From positions 1 through 36,425 of the forward strand of contig JAMQCK010000219.1 of assembly GCA_024196135.1 (NCBI GenBank): a stretch of DNA of 36,425 bases. The letters run 5' to 3'. The stretch's first letter is position 1. Every line of letters begins with the position of its first letter. Made by a program: the position numbers and the translations under genes. Origin of the DNA: Pleurotus ostreatus/Saccharomyces cerevisiae fusant. Its lineage: Eukaryota > Opisthokonta. The notes beneath the pieces are model-generated. The model made no database searches and had not been told where the DNA came from. It worked only from the letters and a program-made list of their open reading frames with translations. Shown here one piece after another: positions 30,301 to 36,425 of this stretch.

Positions 30301-32026
30301 CAACAATATTTTCTTGCGGCGCTCACGATTTCTACTATTCGATAAGTATCGTCGCTGTCGTCAGTTTCCTCCTTCCGACTCGATGACAATTAGCATTATC
30401 GCTTGCGACCTCGCAATCCTACTCTTCGCGCTTCAGACCTTCGTAGATAAGGGCCCCATAGCTCGTTCGCCAAGACGAAGAGGCGCGCGCTTTTGCTGCT
30501 ACCGGGTCCGGCGCCTCCTGATTGGCATCATAGCTCGCGCTCTCAACTTCCAAGCGACTGTCTGGTATCGCTGCGTGGACTCACTCAGATATCATTACCG
30601 CGCACCTACACCCCTACGCGGATGGCTATCGTGCTTCGAGGGCACCGATGCCTATTGATGGCTATGTTGTTTCAAGTCTTTGGTGCTCTCCTTGTACTTG
30701 AACATCCAAGTGCACTTGTGCTACAATCATCAGCGCCTCTTGCGTGTACTGGCATCTCTTATACGCATCTGCCATTGTTGCGGGTCTCACCTTGCGGCCC
30801 TGTTCATCGTCTATCGTGCTGTGCGATGGCGTACAATGGCCTGTACCTTGATGCTGATTGGCACGTTTAAATGCGTGTCTCGCTCGCAAACCAACGCCCA
30901 TATTCTACTTCAAGACTCAAAAAACCGAATCTCGCTAACCGTGTCCCCCCATACATGAGTGACAAAGGGTAATGATTTGGAGGGGAAAAGTGGCATTTTA
31001 TCGAGGTTTTCATCGCGCCGCTGACAAACCCCGATATGACAGCCTTTGGAGCTCTGTTCACTAATGGTACTCATAATAAAGGTCAGCTGGACCTTCTCTC
31101 TTCGATGCGAGGTATGAGCGAAGTCAAGCCATCTCGCAGAGTCGAACGACGATTGTTGTGGGTCCACTTCAACCGCGGGAAATTTGTTTGCACGTGAGTC
31201 GGACTTTGCCGTATCGCCCGGGCGGGCCGGGAACCGCAAGCCAGCGCCCTCCTTCGCCCATCATGACCGTCTGCGTGTGCGACGCTGAACTTTGCGCTGC
31301 GTCCGCTGCCTTGCATATATGAATCTTCCATCGGCCATTCTCCAGAGAAATTGTCCTACTCGAGAAGGTTCTACCGGTGCGACGAGACTGAAGCACTGAT
31401 CTTTCATCATCGTTGTCGGCGACGAGTGGACTTTGGGTGGGCTGCCGTTGAGCGCGGCGGACGGTGCACATGTAGCGTTCTCGCGAGTGGTCGGGTCCTC
31501 TGGAAATTGAGCCTCTCGACGACGTCAGAGGAGTCGACACCCTCGTCGAACTTGCATCCTTTGCTAATGAGCTCGAGCAACAAGGCAGGATCTGCACCTT
31601 CATTCCATCTATCACCCCTCCTCTTCACGCCATTCTGTTGTCACATGGTACTCGTCCAGGCGCTCGTCAAAGAATGAACGCCTCGCCGGCCTCCTGCGCA
31701 GCCCGCAACGGCGAGCCCTCCTCCGCCGTCACAAGGCGTGCGGGCGCTGCGGCGCGTCACTCGTTGCCACCCATCCATGGAGTTTGAGACGACGCCCCCG
31801 TGCTCTTCCCGCTGATCGCTCACTTTCACTCACTTCACGGCCTCCGGACAGAAGCGCTTCACGGGCGGAAGGTGGGTAGAGGGCGGGCTTGGGTAGGGGT
31901 ACTTAAGGTTGGAGGGAGGTAGGAAAAAGCATACCGGTTCTCTCCTCTTCTAACTGTTCATTCCCTGTATCATTCATCTCCCCTTTCCTTCCTACCCCTC
32001 ACTTTCGTTTGTGTATACGTGTAGTC

Positions 32027-33522
32027 ATGGCGAGGTCTATTGCCGCCCTCTTGGGCATGCTCCCCCTGCTTGCGCGCCCTGTCTCGGCGCAGACGGTTCT
32101 TGCTCACTTCATGGTAAGGGATTGTGAAGTCAAAGGCTCGAATCGGTGCTTACATCTTTTCTTTATTAGGCGCAAGAGTCATACTCCTACAGCCAGGATG
32201 ACTGGGCGAAGGACATCTCATCTGCTCAGTCCATCGGCATCGATGGGTTCGGTGGGTCGATTTTCTGCAATAGCGTTTACGGCTTCGCTTACGCTTCGTC
32301 CAGTCCTCAACGTCGCCCTCAGCGACTACGAGGTCGACCGCATCGTCGACGCATTCGCCGCCGCCGAGGCCGCCGGCTTCAAGCTCGTCTACTCCTTCGA
32401 CTTCGCGGGCGGCCACTGGTCCCAGGACGAGGTCGTCTCCCTTATCGCCGCGCACAAGGACTCGGACGCGAACTACAAGTGGCAGGACAAGATCCTCGTA
32501 TCCACCTACTCTGGCTCGGAACAGGGCAACGACTTTTATCAGGGCGTCAAGGATTCACTTTCGGGCCAGGGCGTCGAGGTCACGTGGGCGCCGGCGTTCG
32601 TGGACTACCGCGAGACGAGCAAGGCGCAGGAGGTGTTCTCGACGTTCCCGGCCATTGACGGTTTCGTGAACTGGTGGTCGTGGCCGGCGGATGTGAATGA
32701 GGAGCTTACGACGGAGACGGACCTCGCGTACCAGTCGGCGGTCAAGGACGCCGGCCGCGGTGGCCCCTTCATCATGTGTAAGTTCTCGCTCGGACATGAA
32801 CTGGAATGAGGGATCTAACAGGGCAATAGCGGTTTCTCCGTGGCAGTTCAAGAGCCTTGGCGGTGACGGCTGGGTAGAGCAGAGTGACACGCTCTGGAAT
32901 TACCGCTGGAAGCAGGCCGTCGACGAGGTCCACCCTGACATCGTCGAGATTGTCACCTGGAACGACTACGGCGAGGCGCACTATATCTCTGGTAAGTTTG
33001 TTTAATCTGCAACCTTACCAGCATACTGATGCTCCCGCAGACATCAACTACAACGTCGACATGGGCGATGCGCTCAACTATGTCAACGGCATCGAGCATG
33101 GCGCATGGCGCACCATCGCCCAGTACTACATCTCCTGGTACAAGACCGGCAGCGCGCCCGCCATCGAGGAGGACACCCTCGTCTACTGGTACCGCGTGCA
33201 CCCCAAGGGCGTCAAGTGCGACGCTGGCACCGAGCCCCGCATGGCCGACTTCCCCGAGGACGCCGTCTTCGCGCTCGCGATGCTCGCCGACTCCACCGGC
33301 GAGGCGACGATCTCCCTCGACGTCGGCTCGAGCCATAGCGAGTTCACCGCGAACGGCGGGAACCTCACGATCGGGAAGGTGCCGTTCCCAACCGAGGATG
33401 GCCAGACGCCGTACTTTACGATCCTGAAGGACGGCCAGAAGAGCAAGGAGGGCTCGGGCAACCACAACATCACGACCGCGTGCCCGTACTACAACTACAA
33501 CCCGACGGTTGGGCAGTTGTGA
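32027..33522 (+). CDS. GH71 alpha-1,3-glucanase (mutanase), secreted
   Basis: The enzyme hydrolyses alpha-1,3-glucan, a fungal wall polymer, and acts outside the cell. The five exons are 32027-32113, 32170-32251, 32304-32777, 32830-32991 and 33041-33522, with phases consistent, giving about 428 residues, normal for a GH71 catalytic module. Residues 1-21 form a signal peptide ending PVSA-Q. Family blocks in order are QTVLAHFM, SYSQDDWAKDI, IGIDGF, AAGFKLVYSFDF, GFVNWWSWP, VSPWQFKSLGG, DIVEIVTWNDYGEAHYIS and YYISWYKTGSAP. The acidic residues in SFDF and WNDYGE are strongly conserved in the family. No separate carbohydrate-binding module is seen; about 120 residues after the SWYKTG block form the usual C-terminal part. 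It may serve in self-wall remodelling or in attack on other fungi. A CT-rich tract before the ATG is typical of well-expressed fungal promoters. Confidence 0.93.
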
Positions 33523-34306
33523 GCACTGAAGGGATTTGGATCTCCGGGTTATTTAACTGTATAACTTATTTTTGGAATCGAGCTACCTTCGTTGCATCTA
33601 TTGCGTGCGAGGCTTGGCGCGAATGCGCTTTCTATGAAAAGGACTAACGAGCTTTGCCCTGCTCGACAGCAAAGTCGAACTTGGCGGTCGCGTGGCTATC
33701 CCGTTTCGCGCACGTGTTTTTTCTGCCTCCGTCCCTTGTCTCACGCCATCCCGACGCCCGCAAAATCTGCTCGAAAGACTGCTTGTATCTCCCTCAGAAT
33801 GTCTCTGAAAAGCATAGCATGTTGGCCGGGAAGTGTATATTCTTCCTCATGTGTAATTTCTGCCTCTATGACCACAACAAAGCCAAGCAAATTTATCGTC
33901 CGACTCGTCCACAAAGTCAAGATCACCGTCCTCGGTAGCGTTAACCGCCACCGACAGCATCGCTGACGCTCTCGAAACTCTCTCGTCATTCATGCTACCG
34001 TCATGCTCTTCGACGCTGCATACGACTCTGAACCTCTACGCCACTCCTCACCTTTGAGCTCCTCGGGCATAATTGCTACCCTCGCGACCTTTTTGGGCCC
34101 GGTAGAAATTAGGTCTCGGTCGGCGCCCAAGCAACTTAAAGGTCAGAGAGCGACAGGACGCTCTCGGTTGTGATAACCGCGCACTTTTGTGGTATATAAT
34201 GTGAGGACCTCAACGGGGGGATATCCGCCAGTTCGTACTCCATTCCCAGCTATCGTATATCCGTCGTTCTGCTGCCTTCAGCACCGTCTCGTCCAACGAC
34301 AGCGAC
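33523..34306. other. Intergenic: glucanase 3' flank and RTA1-like gene promoter
   Basis: No gene is supported in these 784 bases. A GGTATATAATG TATA-like block at 34191-34201 is about 110 bases before the ATG at 34307 and is the likely core promoter of the next gene. Confidence 0.5.
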
Positions 34307-35544
34307 ATGTCGCCGGTGTCCGACTTGACGCCCGACCAGATCAAGGACCTCTCGCCCTACGGCTACGTGCCTACAGAATGGGCGAGTATCTTCTTCCTCG
34401 TCCTCTTCGGTATCACCACATGTGAGTATCATCGTTAACTGCTTGTTCCATTGATTACGGACGTCCTGCATAGTCGGTCATCTTGGCCAAGCTATCGCAT
34501 ACCGCGGCTGGTGGCTCTTCATCACCTTAGTCTTCTGTGGGTCGATGGAGTGCGTTGGGTGGGCATGTCGTCTATGGAGTAATCGCGATATCCTGGCGGA
34601 TAATGCGTACAAGATTCAGTGCGTACATTCTTCCCAGCTTTCATATCCTCAAGCGTCGTCTTCTTTCCTCAAGAGCACCCTACTGATTGGCGCCATGCAG
34701 AAGCGTCATGCTCATCGTCGCACCCACACCCTTGCTGGCCGCCAACTTCGTCATGATGGGCCGCATCGTGCGTCGTCTAGGTGTCAAGTATAGTCGCTTG
34801 AGTCCACGTTTATGTGAGTCTTTTCTTACCTGAGAAAGGACGTAGATGTTGATGTGTATTATCCAGATACGATTGTCTTTGCCTCTACGGTGTGTCGGTT
34901 GTATTCAGCGGCCAGTGTCGTGGTGTTGATTGGTTGGTTAGGACGTTATCTCACTCCTTGTCCAAGGTGGTGGCGGTGGTGTGGCCGTAGGAGCCGATAC
35001 CCTCGAGGGCGCAGAACGGGTGCGTCCCATCCGCTGATTCCAACCTTGAATATAACTAGACAGCGTCTACTAGGGCGGCAACATCGTCCTCGGCGGCATC
35101 TGCCTCCAGCTCGCCGTGATCGTCTTCTTCTCCATCTTCGCCTCTGAGTTCTTTTGGCGCTACTTCCGGGACCGTCCACGTCCGAAGCTCGCCACCACTC
35201 ACCCGGAGCCGCGCGGTATGCTTACGAGAAATCTGATCCTCGCAGTCGGCTGCCTTGGCTCGTCAACGCTGCTACTTCTGATCCGTGCGGTGTATCGTGT
35301 CATCGAGCTCGCGGATGGGTGGAATGGGACGATTATCAAGACGGAGGCATGGTTCTGTAAGTGTCCTATCGCGCGCCAAACTTTGATGAATAGAGGGCTA
35401 ACGCATCTCAACTCAGTGGTATTCGATGCAGCAATGGTTGTCATTGCCATGTTTATCGTTAATGGCCTGCACCCCGGATGGCTTCTAAACGAGTCGGACC
35501 TCCATTCGACGGAGGAGCTGCACGAGCTGAAGAATGTAGCTTGA
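34307..35544 (+). CDS. RTA1-like membrane protein (lipid-translocating exporter family)
   Basis: The seven exons I read are 34307-34421, 34474-34618, 34701-34813, 34867-34889, 34942-35019, 35074-35356 and 35417-35544. They give about 294 residues, a normal length for RTA1-like proteins, which have seven membrane helices and are linked in yeasts to resistance to 7-aminocholesterol and to lipid-base stress. Visible family blocks: YGYVPTEWASIFFLVLFGIT (first helix), then AYRGWWLFITLVFCGSMECV, VAPTPLLAANFVMMGRIVRR, DVISLLVQGGGGGVA, GNIVLGGICLQLAVIVFFS, LLLLIRAVYRVIEL and the end block FIVNGLHPGWLL. The small fourth exon (23 nt) is the least certain. The cargo or ligand is unknown. It is probably unrelated in function to its neighbours. 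Confidence 0.88.
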
Positions 35545-35954
35545 TTATGGCACGAGGGACATGCTCCTTTCAGTGGCTAATTTCACAAATCCCTTTCCTT
35601 ACATAGTACGTGCCGCTCAAGGAAGGGCTTTCGCTCTCTTGCAATGTACATTTCGTTTATTCACCATGTGCAGAGGCATGGAATGATGAGGCAGAACACT
35701 GGTAAAGTCAGAGATTCTCAGGACATTATATTATCTTAGAGCGCAAAGTGTCTGTGTCGAAGGAGGCACCTTGCAGTTCATTTCGAGCGGAAAGCTACCA
35801 GCGTCGGCAATTCCCGAAGTTCAACTTGAAGCCACAGATGCATCACGTGCAACTATGCAGCAATCGGGGTTTGCCGAATTTCCTCATTCGTCACGGTTTG
35901 TACTAGGCGCGCTCATCGACGACGGCGTAAGCGACAGCGACCACAGCAAGCATC
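35545..35954. other. Intergenic: RTA1-like 3' flank and eL42 promoter
   Basis: No gene is supported in these 410 bases. It is the upstream region of the ribosomal protein gene at 35955, with no clear TATA box. Confidence 0.5.

Positions 35955-36425
<471 letters not shown>

Larger units (their letters stand above)
28061..32026. other. Long intergenic region without a supported gene
   Basis: About 4 kb between the HMG-CoA reductase start and the glucanase start. Positions 28061-28600 are the reductase promoter and 5' UTR side, with an AT-rich TATTTATTATTATATGG stretch near 28408-28424. Positions 28900-30400 hold degenerate short repeats (29370-29640 and 30178-30300) and frames that look weakly coding but never join into a gene. 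Positions 30400-31800 show nothing recognisable. Positions 31860-32026 are the glucanase promoter, with pyrimidine-rich tracts just before the ATG. Confidence 0.4.

Noticed and set aside
31083..31677. Overlapping ORFs of 80-150 codons on both strands
   Set aside because: No family similarity, no intron structure and no consistent strand preference.
33592..33989. ORFs between the glucanase and RTA1-like genes
   Set aside because: Short, overlapping on both strands and without recognisable motifs; treated as intergenic.

Overview
The window is nuclear DNA from a filamentous basidiomycete, most likely an Agaricomycete such as a polypore. Real genes carry many short GT-AG introns (about 45-65 nt), base composition is GC-rich, and the products are typical of wood-associated basidiomycetes: HMG-CoA reductase, a GH71 alpha-1,3-glucanase, an RTA1-like membrane protein, an expanded F-box family and a Plavaka-type DNA transposon. 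All exon models were spliced by eye from the sequence and from remembered family conservation; none was checked by search or transcripts.

Layout. Positions 1-5.7 kb hold two copies of a SnoaL-like (NTF2-fold) gene, the first cut by the window edge, alternating with two intronless F-box genes. Positions 5.7-6.8 kb are intergenic, with a dense cluster of a GCGTGA/TCACGC motif. Positions 6.78-19.26 kb are one F-box gene cut in two by an insertion of about 10.7 kb (8006-18726). The insertion has imperfect 12-bp terminal inverted repeats (CACAG-N2-AGCAG), is flanked by a TA target duplication, and leaves an uninterrupted F-box reading frame when removed. It carries a twelve-exon Plavaka-type transposase on the minus strand (one frame lesion) and two divergently arranged companion genes of unknown function. 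It also holds about 2.5 kb of unassigned sequence, including a candidate nested inverted-repeat element. Positions 19.6-23 kb hold a decayed F-box pseudogene and one further intact F-box gene.

From 23.5 to 28.1 kb lies a twelve-exon HMG-CoA reductase gene on the minus strand. Positions 28.1-32 kb hold no gene I can support, only degenerate short repeats. Then come a secreted GH71 alpha-1,3-glucanase (32.0-33.5 kb), an RTA1-like seven-helix protein (34.3-35.5 kb) and ribosomal protein eL42, cut by the right edge.

The left 23 kb is a fast-changing accessory region: tandem F-box duplicates, a pseudogene and a transposon. The right 13 kb is conserved core genome. The three F-box loci examined for it share a promoter element (GCGATCACGTG in the same orientation, then GACTCA), which suggests common regulation or recent common descent. 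The most notable item is the transposon, its two uncharacterised companion genes and its clean disruption of an F-box gene.
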